Below, piece after piece: positions 6,818 through 13,774 of a stretch of 18,050 nt of DNA. Below the pieces are notes generated by a model. The model did not search any database. It was not told where the DNA came from and saw only the letters and a program-made list of their open reading frames with translations. A program made the translations under genes and the position numbers. Origin of the DNA: Rickettsiales bacterium (GTDB lineage: Bacteria; Pseudomonadota; Alphaproteobacteria; Rickettsiales; CANDYO01); contig CANDYO010000022.1 of the NCBI GenBank assembly GCA_947424995.1, forward strand, positions 1 to 18,050. Reading direction: 5' to 3'. The number at the start of each line of letters is the position of its first letter. The stretch's first letter is position 1.

Positions 6818-8575
6818 ATGCAAAAAACTCAATCTGAAAATATTCGATTCCTTAGTAAATATTTAAAGCCATTTCGCTCTGAGCTTATAATAATTTTTAT
6901 TGCTATTACTATTGTTTCATCATCTATTTTAGGTTTAGGTTATGCGCTAAAGTATCTTATTGATCAAGGTTTTGTTGGTCATAACTTTAACAATCTTAAT
7001 AATGCTTTTGTTATACTTCTGGCTATAATAATTCTACTATCCATTGCCAGTTATCATCGATCACTTAGAATTAATTGGATTTGTGAAAAATTAGAAGCTA
7101 ATTTTAAACAAGATGCCTACAAAAATATCATTAGTATTTCGCCTAGTTATTTTGAACTTAATAAAGTTAGTGATGTTTTCTCACGACTAACTACAGATCT
7201 TACTTTAATTAACAATATTATTGTTATGATTGCTTCCTTCTCATTACGTAATATTCTGATGGCAATTGGTGGGCTGATTTTATTGTTATTTACTAGTGTA
7301 AAACTTACTTCTTATGTTTTGCTCATTTTGCCATTAATTTTAATTCCATTAGTAATAATAGGTAGAAAAACTCGCAAATTAGCTAAAGAAAATCAGCATG
7401 ATGTGGCCCTGTGTAACTCTCACTTAGAGGAAAGCCTTAGCTATATTAAAACGGTGCAAGCATACAATAGAGAAGTATTTGAGTGTCAACGTTTTGCAGA
7501 ACTTATTGCACAAAATCAAAGCGTTGCTAAAAAAAGAATTCAGTTAAGATCGTTATTATTTGCTTTAGTGATTGGCTTAGTCTTATCTTCAGTGGCTTTG
7601 GTTTTATGGGTTGGTGGACATGACGTTTTAATTGGTAAAATGAGTGCTGGCGCTTTATCTTCTTTTATATTCTATTCAGTGTTAGTTGCTACTAGCATTG
7701 GTAGCTTAAGTGAAGTATATAGCGATTGGCAACGAGCAAACGCTGCTTTAGAGAGGGTTATTGAGATTATTGAGGCAAAATCTGTTGTCTGTGAAGATGT
7801 AGTTGTCATGCCTTTAAAATCGAATGATAATCCTAAGCTATTTATAGATAATATCTCTTTTTGTTATCCTACTAGACCTGAACTTAAAGTGCTAGAAAAT
7901 ATCAGTATTGACGTGGTTACTGGAAGCACAGTGGCAATAGTTGGTCCATCTGGCGCTGGAAAAAGTACAATATTTCAACTATTACTGCGTTTTTATGATC
8001 CAAATTCCGGTTTGATAACTATAGATGATATTGATATAAGTAAGTTAAGCTTAAAAGATTTACGTGAATCATTTGCATTTGTATCGCAAGATCCAGTAAT
8101 TTTTTCAGGTACTGCTTATGATAACATTCGATATGGCAAGTTAGATGCAACGACAAAGGAAGTGGAAGAAGCTGCTAAAGCTGCTGAAATTTTTGAATTT
8201 TTTGAATCACTTCCAGAAGGTTTAAACAGCTTTGTTGGTGAAAAAGGTATTAAATTATCTGGTGGGCAAAAGCAAAGAATAGCTATTGCTAGAGCGGTAT
8301 TACGTAATCCTAAAATTTTATTACTTGATGAAGCGACCAGTTCACTTGATAGTGAAAATGAGCGATTAGTTCAATTGGCGTTAGCTAGACTTAGGAAAGA
8401 TAGAACTACATTGGTAATAGCTCATCGAATCTCTACTATTATCCATGCTGATTCAATTATTTTATTAGATAAAGGAAAAATTAAGGCTAAAGGTACTCAC
8501 CATCAATTGCTTAAAACTAGCGAATTATATCAAAAATTGAATCAAGATTATTTAGTCCGCACTGAAGTAGTTTAG
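6818..8575 (+). CDS. ABC exporter, fused permease and ATPase (MsbA-like)
   Basis: This is a half-transporter that should dimerise in the inner membrane and use ATP to export a lipid or other hydrophobic substrate. The 585-residue length fits the MsbA/multidrug class. The membrane domain covers residues 1-310, with hydrophobic helices near 22-48, 62-80, 132-182 and 246-295. The ATPase domain has every motif intact: Walker A GPSGAGKST (376-384), Q-loop Gln424 in VSQDP, signature LSGGQ (480-484), Walker B ILLLDE (500-505) and the H-loop His536 in IAHR. Lipid A flipping by MsbA is one possibility, but Rickettsiales have several such exporters, so no gene symbol is assigned. The Shine-Dalgarno is weak. 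It stands alone between two palindromic elements. Confidence 0.9.
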   Translation: MQKTQSENIRFLSKYLKPFRSELIIIFIAITIVSSSILGLGYALKYLIDQGFVGHNFNNLNNAFVILLAIIILLSIASYHRSLRINWICEKLEANFKQDAYKNIISISPSYFELNKVSDVFSRLTTDLTLINNIIVMIASFSLRNILMAIGGLILLLFTSVKLTSYVLLILPLILIPLVIIGRKTRKLAKENQHDVALCNSHLEESLSYIKTVQAYNREVFECQRFAELIAQNQSVAKKRIQLRSLLFALVIGLVLSSVALVLWVGGHDVLIGKMSAGALSSFIFYSVLVATSIGSLSEVYSDWQRANAALERVIEIIEAKSVVCEDVVVMPLKSNDNPKLFIDNISFCYPTRPELKVLENISIDVVTGSTVAIVGPSGAGKSTIFQLLLRFYDPNSGLITIDDIDISKLSLKDLRESFAFVSQDPVIFSGTAYDNIRYGKLDATTKEVEEAAKAAEIFEFFESLPEGLNSFVGEKGIKLSGGQKQRIAIARAVLRNPKILLLDEATSSLDSENERLVQLALARLRKDRTTLVIAHRISTIIHADSIILLDKGKIKAKGTHHQLLKTSELYQKLNQDYLVRTEVV

Positions 8576-8645
8576 TTGTAAGTTGATATTTTTACGGCTG
8601 GCGGAAGCGCCATTATGCTACTTTCTATCACTGAATACACATTTA

Positions 8646-8693
8646 GCTTGTCATCCCTGGTAGGCCGCGAAGCGGCATGACCGAGGATGAAGC
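8646..8693. repeat. Short perfect-stem palindromic element after dksA
   Basis: Nested stems fold into one long hairpin: GCTT/AAGC, TCATCC/GGATGA, GGT/ACC and GCCGC-GAA-GCGGC at the tip. The element starts with the GTCATCC seen in other palindromes of this window. It ends 9 nt past the dksA stop and 70 nt past the ABC exporter stop, so it separates two converging genes and could shape both 3' ends. It has no T-tract, so it is not a classical terminator. A smaller hairpin, TGGCG-GAAG-CGCCA, lies at about 8601-8614. Confidence 0.6.
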
Positions 8694-8702
8694 GGGAAAT
8701 GC

Positions 8703-9128
8703 TTAATCATCATCATCGCTATGTTGACGTTCGTAGTTTTCGTGTCTTTCTTGGGCTTCGATAGAAAAGGTAGCAATGGGCCTAGCTTCTAAACGCTTAA
8801 TTCCTATTTGATCTCCTGTTTCTTCGCAAAAACCATACTCAGAAGTTTCAATTTTAGTTAATGCGGTGTCTATTTTATCTAATAATTTACGATATCTATC
8901 TCTAGTTCTAAGTTCTAGTGAGGTATCTACTTCTACGCTAGCTCTATCATTAAGATCGGCTTCTTGCCGATTATCTTCTTGTAAATGCTTTAAAGTTTCT
9001 TGAGCGTTCCCAAGCAGTTCATTTTTCCAAGACATAAGCTTAAGTTTGAAATATTCTAGGTGTAATGGATTCATATACTCTTCAGATTCAGAAGGTTTAT
9101 ACCCTATTGGTAGTTTTATTTTATCCAT
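8703..9128 (-). CDS. dksA: DksA/TraR-family RNA polymerase-binding transcription factor
   Basis: DksA enters the RNA polymerase secondary channel and, with ppGpp, adjusts rRNA and stress promoters. The 141 residues contain the coiled coil (about 22-95), with the tip motif D58-x-x-D61-x-A63 needed for activity. The globular domain follows, with GFCEETGDQIGIKRLEARP (99-117). Only Cys101 remains of the four zinc-finger cysteines; CEET and SIEAQE take the place of the usual Cys pairs. This is the normal form in alphaproteobacteria and is not a defect. A polyacidic end (SDDDD) follows. GAGAG before the ATG serves as the Shine-Dalgarno. It is monocistronic, with a TATAAT box upstream at 9182-9177. 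Confidence 0.9.
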   Translation of the reverse strand: MDKIKLPIGYKPSESEEYMNPLHLEYFKLKLMSWKNELLGNAQETLKHLQEDNRQEADLNDRASVEVDTSLELRTRDRYRKLLDKIDTALTKIETSEYGFCEETGDQIGIKRLEARPIATFSIEAQERHENYERQHSDDDD

Positions 9129-9176
9129 TTGATCTCTCGTAACTTTTAATTGCTAAGTGTGACGTTCTTGTGCATA

Positions 9177-9207
9177 ATTATATTGCATAATTAATCTGGT
9201 TACGCAA
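9177..9207 (-). promoter_or_regulatory. Candidate dksA promoter
   Basis: On the minus strand TTGCGT (9207-9202) and TATAAT (9182-9177) are separated by 19 nt, longer than ideal. The start would be near 9170, about 42 nt before the dksA ATG. Confidence 0.4.
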
Positions 9208-9216
9208 GTACAAAAG

Positions 9217-9237
9217 TTAAAAAAGCCGCTTTTTTAA
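9217..9237. repeat. Exact 21-nt palindrome between diverging transcripts
   Basis: Ten-base arms, TTAAAAAAGC and GCTTTTTTAA, flank a single C. It can form a bidirectional A-run/GC/T-run hairpin like a weak two-way terminator, or serve as a dimeric protein site. It lies between the minus-strand dksA promoter region and the plus-strand promoter at 9300. Confidence 0.5.
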
Positions 9238-9299
9238 TGTATTCTTCAGCTAATATTTTATAAGGTATAATTATTTAATCATTTTTATTGAATTATTAG

Positions 9300-9328
9300 T
9301 TGACATGGATAATTTATTCAGTTATTAT
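9300..9328 (+). promoter_or_regulatory. Consensus sigma-70 promoter
   Basis: A perfect TTGACA (9300-9305), exactly 17 nt, then TATTAT (9323-9328). Transcription should start near 9334-9336. It is one of the two best promoter matches in the window, the other being at 274-302. Confidence 0.7.
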
Positions 9329-9333
9329 GTATT

Positions 9334-9446
9334 TAAGATAGTAAAATATCTAATCAACATGAGAAACCTATAAGTATCCTCAAACTTTTAGAAAATGTGG
9401 GGCATGGTTCTATGTAGAGCGCTGCGAAAGTGGCGCTCTTTTTTTT
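9334..9446 (+). ncRNA. Candidate small RNA or attenuated leader, about 113 nt
   Basis: A consensus promoter and a strong intrinsic terminator bracket this segment. Three stems can be drawn: AGATA/TATCT near 9336-9352, CCTCA..CTTTT with AAAA.G.TGGGG near 9378-9402, and the terminator. The only complete reading frame inside is four codons (MRNL, from 9359). I do not see SRP RNA, 6S RNA, tmRNA or RNase P RNA signatures. It may be an independent small RNA, or a leader that attenuates the terminase gene downstream. Promoter, stems and terminator are visible; the RNA itself is inferred. Confidence 0.5.
9416..9446 (+). terminator. Strong intrinsic terminator with GAAA tetraloop
   Basis: AGAGCGC (9416-9422) pairs with GCGCTCT (9433-9439). 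The stem continues through TGC/GTG (two wobble pairs and one C-G) to a GAAA tetraloop, and eight Ts follow (9439-9446). It lies just upstream of the preferred terminase start and inside the longer reading frame that begins at 9395. Confidence 0.8.
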
Positions 9447-9472
9447 GTTTACTACTCATCTCTATTACTTCC

Positions 9473-10870
9473 ATGCAAATCAATGCAAGACTTATCGAAT
9501 CAATAGTTCGTACAAATTTTTCAAGTTTTATTGCCAAAGCTTTTGCTACTGTTTCTCCGGCTACCCAATATCTTAGTAATTGGCATATCGATTTAATCAG
9601 TGAAAAATTGACTAAGGTGAGCCAAGGCAAAATTACCCGTCTAATCATTAACATGCCTCCGCGTAATTTGAAATCTATTTGCGTTAGCGTAGCTTGGCCA
9701 GCTTGGCTTTTAGGGTGTAATCCGTCGGCCAAAATTATGGCAGCTTGCTATTCTCAAGCTTTAAGTAATAAACATTCTCAAGATTGCCGATTAATTTTGA
9801 ATAGTTCATGGTATAAACAAGTTTTTCCATGGACTAAAATAGCTAGAGGCGAGAATCAAAAAGCAAAATTTGTTACAACAGAGCGGGGTTTTAGATTTGC
9901 TACTTCAATTGGTGGGACGGCTACTGGAGAAGGAGGAGATTTTTTAATTATCGATGATCCACAAAATCCTAATAAGATTAATTCAAAAAAATATCGTGAT
10001 TATACTATAGAATGGTTTGAGCAAACTTTTGTTTCAAGGCTGAATAATAAGCAAACTGGAGCAATAGTAATAGTTATGCAACGATTACATCCAGAAGATT
10101 TATGCGGATATCTATTGGAGCATAAAGTTACTCAATGGGAATTGCTTAAAATACCAGCTATTTATGAGCAAAAAGTTAGTTTTAATCTTCCCTATAGTAT
10201 AGTAAAAGAAGCTGGTTCTGTTTTGCATCACCAGCGCGAAAATTTAGCCACTCTCAATAAATTAAAGCTTGAACTAGGTGAATATAATTTTGCTGCTCAA
10301 TATCAGCAAAATCCAGTTCCACTAAAAGGATCAATGATTCAAAAATCTTGGCTAAAATATTACTCTAGTCAGGATAAAATTGAATTCAGCCAGATCATTC
10401 AATCTTGGGATACTGCGATTAAAGCTAAAGATGAAAATGATTATAGCGTTGGAATTACTCTTAGCGTAAGTAATGGTAGTTATTATATTCTTGATATTAA
10501 GCGAGTGAAAGTAGAATTTCCTGAACTTTTAACCACTGTGCAAAATTTTGCTAACCAATGGCAACCGCAAGCAATATTGGTAGAAGACAAAGCTAGTGGC
10601 CAATCACTAATCCAAAGCCTTAAAATAGATATTAAGATACCGATTATCGCCATCAAACCGAAATTCGATAAAATCACTCGCTTTGCTATTCATACTCCAT
10701 TATTTGAAGCCGGAAAAATTTTTTTAAGGCATGCAGCTAATTGGCGAATGGATTTAGAGCAAGAACTTCTCTCTTTTCCAAAATCAACACATGATGATCA
10801 AGTTGATGGTTTATCACAGGCTTTAACTTATCTGCAGCAACGTAAAAACTTACAGGTTAGAGTGTTGTAG
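9473..10870 (+). CDS. Phage-type terminase large subunit (stand-alone)
   Basis: TerL proteins package phage or gene-transfer-agent DNA, using an ATPase and a nuclease domain. Start 9473 (MQINARLIESIVR, 465 aa) is chosen because the longer frame from 9395 would cross the terminator; no start has a good Shine-Dalgarno. In this numbering the ATPase has a Walker A-like PPRNLKS (62-68), lacking the usual glycine, and Walker B LIIDDP (158-163). The RNase H-like nuclease keeps its acidic residues: Asp313 in SWDT, Glu371-Asp372 in VEDKASG, and Asp441, Asp442 and Asp445 in HDDQVDG. The frame is therefore intact. No portal, capsid or tail gene is nearby, so this is not a prophage. Related solitary terminases occur in Rickettsiales. 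A role in a dispersed gene-transfer-agent-like system is possible but unproven. Confidence 0.85.
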   Translation: MQINARLIESIVRTNFSSFIAKAFATVSPATQYLSNWHIDLISEKLTKVSQGKITRLIINMPPRNLKSICVSVAWPAWLLGCNPSAKIMAACYSQALSNKHSQDCRLILNSSWYKQVFPWTKIARGENQKAKFVTTERGFRFATSIGGTATGEGGDFLIIDDPQNPNKINSKKYRDYTIEWFEQTFVSRLNNKQTGAIVIVMQRLHPEDLCGYLLEHKVTQWELLKIPAIYEQKVSFNLPYSIVKEAGSVLHHQRENLATLNKLKLELGEYNFAAQYQQNPVPLKGSMIQKSWLKYYSSQDKIEFSQIIQSWDTAIKAKDENDYSVGITLSVSNGSYYILDIKRVKVEFPELLTTVQNFANQWQPQAILVEDKASGQSLIQSLKIDIKIPIIAIKPKFDKITRFAIHTPLFEAGKIFLRHAANWRMDLEQELLSFPKSTHDDQVDGLSQALTYLQQRKNLQVRVL

Positions 10871-10901
10871 AATAGCTTTCTCATATAGTTTTTTAGTACC
10901 T

Positions 10902-11255
10902 ATGTCTAATAATCAGTTGTCTATTATTAAAGCCAATCTTTTCAAAATCATTCAGCGGCTAGAGAGTAATTTATCTAAATCTCCTAAACTAAAAAAAGTA
11001 GATTCTCAAGCTTTGTATGCTCTAACTAAATTAGTAGATAGTTTTATTAAGGTAACTCAAGCAGAAACTCAAGTTTCAATGGAAGTGGCAAATAAACAAG
11101 AAGTATTACAGGAAGAAGATAAACTATTAGTAGCTGAGTATATTGAATATGTAAGAAAAAAAAAGATGGCTCCCCGGGCCGGACTCGAACCAGCGACCAA
11201 GCGGTTAACAGCCGCTTGCTCTACCACTGAGCTACCGGGGAATATGACTCCTTAA
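10902..11255 (+). CDS. Hypothetical protein whose 3' end runs antisense through tRNA-Asn
   Basis: The frame begins 31 nt after the terminase stop and may be co-transcribed with it. Residues 1-88 are a plausible small helical protein (IIKANLFKIIQRLESNL, QALYALTKLVDSFIK, LLVAEYIEYVRKKK). The last part, from about residue 89 (MAPRAGLEPATKRLTAACS), is the antisense translation of the tRNA-Asn gene. That string appears widely in databases as a spurious product of antisense tRNA. The original stop was probably lost or shifted at the 9-A run (11156-11164) just before the tRNA. Slippage there would end the protein inside the tRNA in another frame. The position suggests a small terminase partner, but I see no DNA-binding motif that proves it. 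Confidence 0.5.
   Translation: MSNNQLSIIKANLFKIIQRLESNLSKSPKLKKVDSQALYALTKLVDSFIKVTQAETQVSMEVANKQEVLQEEDKLLVAEYIEYVRKKKMAPRAGLEPATKRLTAACSTTELPGNMTP
11167..11241 (-). tRNA. tRNA-Asn (anticodon GTT)
   Basis: The minus-strand sequence begins TCCCCGGTAGCTCAGTGG and ends CCGGGGA-G-CCA, so the CCA tail is encoded. The acceptor stem TCCCCGG/CCGGGGA is perfect. The anticodon arm GCGG-CTGTTAA-CCGC carries GTT, and GGTTCGAGTCC is the normal T-loop. Length is 75 nt. A run of nine Ts follows closely on the transcribed strand (11164-11156) and may act as a terminator. Confidence 0.97.
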
Positions 11256-11342
11256 AAGAGATTTAAGAAGTGTAGCGGAATTTTTATACCAGATTATTTA
11301 TATTAGTTCCAGCTATTTTTTAGATTACTGCAGATTTTTTTA

Positions 11343-11762
11343 TTAGGAACATTCTTGCGTTAATGTTTTTAGAAAAGCTAGTAATTTTTTTCTAGCATTT
11401 TTACTAGGAATGTTGTTATAAATTTTAACTAAGGTAATAGCTTCTCTGCTATTATTACTCATGTCATCAGGTTGATCATATTGAAATTCTAAAGCTTCTT
11501 CACAGACTCTAAGTTGCTCGCTTGGTTTATCATTCTGATCATTATTAAAATTTTCAAAAAAGTAAGCGATAGACACGTCCATGATGTTAGAAACCTCTAA
11601 CAATCTACTAGCTACAATTTTATTATGGCCCTTTTCATATTTTTGAACTTGCTGAAAAGTTACTCCAATTTTGTCGACTAAATCGGTTTGGCTCATGCCA
11701 AGAATATGTCTCCTAGAGCGAATCTTGCTGCCAATATGCATGTCGATATTAATTATATTCAT
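11343..11762 (-). CDS. XRE/Cro-family helix-turn-helix regulator
   Basis: This is a DNA-binding transcription factor of 139 residues. The HTH_3 domain spans about 10-66: IGSKIRSRRHILGMSQTDLVDKIGVTFQQVQKYEKGHNKI, followed by LLEVSNIMDVSIAYFF. SQTDLVDKIGVTFQQVQKYEKG holds both helices of the motif. The C-terminal part (75-139) is polar and helical and may serve in dimerisation. The form with QVQKYEKG and a trailing AYFFE is common in alphaproteobacterial regulators; the target genes are unknown. An AGGAT Shine-Dalgarno precedes the ATG. The promoter region contains a 13-nt palindrome at the expected transcription start, suggesting self-repression. It lies upstream of tRNA-Asn on the same strand and diverges from cmk. 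Confidence 0.88.
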   Translation of the reverse strand: MNIINIDMHIGSKIRSRRHILGMSQTDLVDKIGVTFQQVQKYEKGHNKIVASRLLEVSNIMDVSIAYFFENFNNDQNDKPSEQLRVCEEALEFQYDQPDDMSNNSREAITLVKIYNNIPSKNARKKLLAFLKTLTQECS

Positions 11763-11786
11763 TAAAAATCCTAAACTTTAGCTTAT

Positions 11787-11809
11787 ATTTCAGTGAAATG
11801 TATATTATA
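11787..11809 (-). promoter_or_regulatory. XRE gene -10 box with overlapping palindromic operator candidate
   Basis: On the minus strand a TATAAT (11809-11804) lacks a clear -35. Immediately downstream, over the expected start point, is the exact palindrome ATTTCA-G-TGAAAT (11787-11799). Such a site is well placed for binding by the dimeric XRE protein encoded 25 nt further on. Binding is an inference. Confidence 0.4.
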
Positions 11810-11885
11810 AGTTACTTTTTGTTATGCAAGTTATATTTTAAAATACCTCGAAAGATTGACTATTTTTCTGAGTAGCACTCCAAGA

Positions 11886-11914
11886 GTGACGTAAGGTTAT
11901 ACACCTCCTATAAT
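11886..11914 (+). promoter_or_regulatory. Candidate cmk promoter
   Basis: GTGACG (11886-11891), a 17-nt spacer and a perfect TATAAT (11909-11914), about 80 nt before the cmk ATG. A small hairpin, CACTC-CAA-GAGTG, overlaps the -35. Confidence 0.45.
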
Positions 11915-11994
11915 GATAAAACTTTATTTGGTATTTGTCTAGTAATAGTATAACAATATGCTATAGTAACAGTGAGTATTATTGAAATAAAATT

Positions 11995-12609
11995 ATGAAA
12001 GATAAATTACTAATTGCCATTGATGGACCAGCAGCTTCTGGTAAAGGCACGATTGCTAAAATGCTGGGCGAGCGCTTAAAGCTTCCTGTTTTATATACTG
12101 GCAATATTTATCGAGCAATTGCATATAAAATATGGAATTTAAAACAAGATCCGCATGAATTAGCAATAGTGATTCAAGCTGCTAAGAGCCTTGAATTAAT
12201 GGATCTTGATAATCCAAACTTAAGTAATGAACAAGTTGGTCAATATGCCTCAATTATTGGAGCTTATCCTGAGCTTCGCGATGTAACATATGTATTTCAG
12301 CGAGATTTTATCGATAAATCAAGTGGAGCAATAATTGAGGGTAGAGATATTGGTACAGTGATTTGCCCTGAAGCTAATTTCAAGTTCTATATCACTGCTG
12401 ATATAGAAATTAGAGCTCAAAGGAGATGTGCGCAGTTAGCTAATGCTGATTATCAAACTATCTTAACTGATTTAAAAATACGTGACCAGCGTGACCAAAA
12501 TCGCCTAATTGCCCCTCTAAAACCAGCTACTGATGCAATAATGATTGATAGCTCTAAACTTAATGCTGAGCAAACCTTAACGCAACTATTAGAAATTATT
12601 GGTATCTAA
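11995..12609 (+). CDS. cmk: Cytidylate kinase
   Basis: Cytidylate kinase phosphorylates CMP and dCMP to the diphosphates using ATP, in cytoplasmic pyrimidine salvage. The P-loop GPAASGKGT is at residues 11-19. YTGNIYRA (35-42) corresponds to the DTGAMYRA-like nucleotide-binding segment, with a changed first residue. EGRDIGTVICPEANFKFYITAD (about 114-135) is the family hallmark, followed by the Arg-rich lid RAQRRCAQL and RDQRDQNR. At 204 residues it is slightly shorter than the usual 220-230. The Shine-Dalgarno is weak. In many alphaproteobacteria rpsA follows cmk; here a palindromic element follows instead, so cmk appears monocistronic. Confidence 0.92.
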   Translation: MKDKLLIAIDGPAASGKGTIAKMLGERLKLPVLYTGNIYRAIAYKIWNLKQDPHELAIVIQAAKSLELMDLDNPNLSNEQVGQYASIIGAYPELRDVTYVFQRDFIDKSSGAIIEGRDIGTVICPEANFKFYITADIEIRAQRRCAQLANADYQTILTDLKIRDQRDQNRLIAPLKPATDAIMIDSSKLNAEQTLTQLLEIIGI

Positions 12610-12656
12610 GGGTTGAGGGGTTGAAGGTTATCATTTTTATCTAGTTATCCAATGAT

Positions 12657-12786
12657 GTCATCTTTGAATGAACGTAGTGAAGTTCGAAGATCCAGTTTAA
12701 TTCTCTTATACGGACTCGAGTAACCGAAGGTTTTGAAGAGATTTTAACTGGATTCTCGACCTGTGCTGTGCTTGGTCAAGAATGAC
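12657..12786. repeat. Composite palindromic element after cmk
   Basis: GTCAT (12657-12661) pairs with ATGAC (12782-12786). Inside, ATCCAGTT (from about 12690) pairs with AACTGGAT (about 12746-12753), and TCTCTT pairs with AAGAGA nearer the centre. It shares the GTCAT ends and the CCAGTT/AACTGG core with the element at 15500. The rest of the 332-nt gap before the solute-binding protein gene is AT-rich, with a small TATCG-TTTT-CGATA hairpin (12889-12902) and no clear promoter. Confidence 0.6.
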
Positions 12787-12941
12787 GCCTCAAAGCATTT
12801 TTCACCTTATCTACGTAATATAAATTATCTCATCTTCTATTAACCAATAATTAATTTTTATCCGCCATTATTAAAATCACTAGATTAGTATCGTTTTCGA
12901 TATTTTGAAGTAGTGAATCAATAAAGATCAGGAGAAACATA

Positions 12942-13712
12942 ATGATTAGAAAGTTTTTTGCTAAAATTATTATTTTAGTAGCAATTAGCAATGGAGCAAT
13001 GGCTGATAATGTCAATAATATTACCTGGATTGCTCAGAATTATATGCCATATAGCTATGTTAATGATAATTCTCAGAATACTGGAATGGCAATAGATATT
13101 GCAGTAGCAATTATGCAAAAAATTGGTTCAAACCAAAATGGACAAAATATTCAGTTACATGATTTTTCAAGAAGCTTTATTCGCAGTAATAATGATACTG
13201 ATACTGTATTTTTTCCATTATTGAAATTGCCGGCTAGAGCAAGCTATTTTACTTGGGTGGGGCCAATTGATACTTATAAGCCAGTATTATTTGCTAAAAA
13301 GACCAGCAATATTGTGATCAATAACCCAGCCAATGATATGAAAAATTATATAGTCGCTGGCAAAGAAGGTGATAATGGAGTAGATCAATTAGAAAACCTA
13401 AATGTGAGCAGTAGTTCAATTATGACTTCTTCATCAGATGAAGCTAATATCCTTAAGCTTAAAAATGGCGAAGTGAACTTAGTGGTTTGTAATGAAGCTT
13501 CAGGATTGGCTATTATGAAAAAGCTAGGGCTAAAGGCTAAAGATTATCAAGTAGTTTATCGTCTGCAAGAAAATGGATTGTATTTTGCGTTTAATAATAA
13601 CACCAGTAACGATCTTATTGTTAAGATTCAGCAGGCTTTTGATAGTCTTAAATCAAGTAAAGCTGGAACTTTAAGTGAATATGATCAGATTCGTAAAAAA
13701 TACGAAAATTAA
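12942..13712 (+). CDS. Periplasmic solute-binding protein, family 3 (amino-acid type)
   Basis: This looks like the substrate-capturing part of a polar amino-acid ABC importer. Residues 1-21 (MIRKFFAKIIILVAISNGAM, ending in Ala) are a signal peptide with likely cleavage after AMA. The mature protein starts DNVNNITWIAQNYMPYSYVND, with the family-3 pattern in which an aromatic-rich start is followed by GMAIDIAVAIMQKIG. TVFFPLLKLPARASYFTWVGPI matches the middle of the domain, where such proteins contact ligand. Total length of 256 is usual for this family. A good Shine-Dalgarno (AGGAG) is present. No permease or ATPase gene is next to it, so it either joins a transporter encoded elsewhere or is used for sensing. 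The ligand is unknown. Confidence 0.8.
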   Translation: MIRKFFAKIIILVAISNGAMADNVNNITWIAQNYMPYSYVNDNSQNTGMAIDIAVAIMQKIGSNQNGQNIQLHDFSRSFIRSNNDTDTVFFPLLKLPARASYFTWVGPIDTYKPVLFAKKTSNIVINNPANDMKNYIVAGKEGDNGVDQLENLNVSSSSIMTSSSDEANILKLKNGEVNLVVCNEASGLAIMKKLGLKAKDYQVVYRLQENGLYFAFNNNTSNDLIVKIQQAFDSLKSSKAGTLSEYDQIRKKYEN

Positions 13713-13774
13713 GTTTAATTAAAGAGATATTGTTATTAAAGCTCAAGTTTTATGCCATCATATAGAATATATTT

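Noticed and set aside
8703..9128. DksA inactivated by loss of zinc-finger cysteines
   Set aside because: Alphaproteobacterial DksA normally has this single-cysteine CEET form, and the coiled-coil tip residues are intact.
9334..9446. SRP 4.5S RNA, 6S RNA or tmRNA
   Set aside because: The SRP tetraloop region, the 6S bubble and the tmRNA ends are all missing; only a generic structured RNA is supported.
9395..9472. Terminase start at ATG 9395 or 9404
   Set aside because: The frame would translate across a strong terminator hairpin, giving a Cys/Arg-rich extension unlike the family. It is kept only as an alternative.
9388..9732. Minus-strand open frame of 114 codons
   Set aside because: It lies opposite the terminase and the terminator, has no family motif, and is explained as a shadow of the real gene.
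11167..11241. A conserved protein domain PRAGLEPATKRLTAACS
   Set aside because: It is the antisense translation of tRNA-Asn, not a protein family.
9300..11255. Prophage remnant
   Set aside because: Only one phage-type gene is present, with no integrase, portal, capsid, tail or attachment sites visible.
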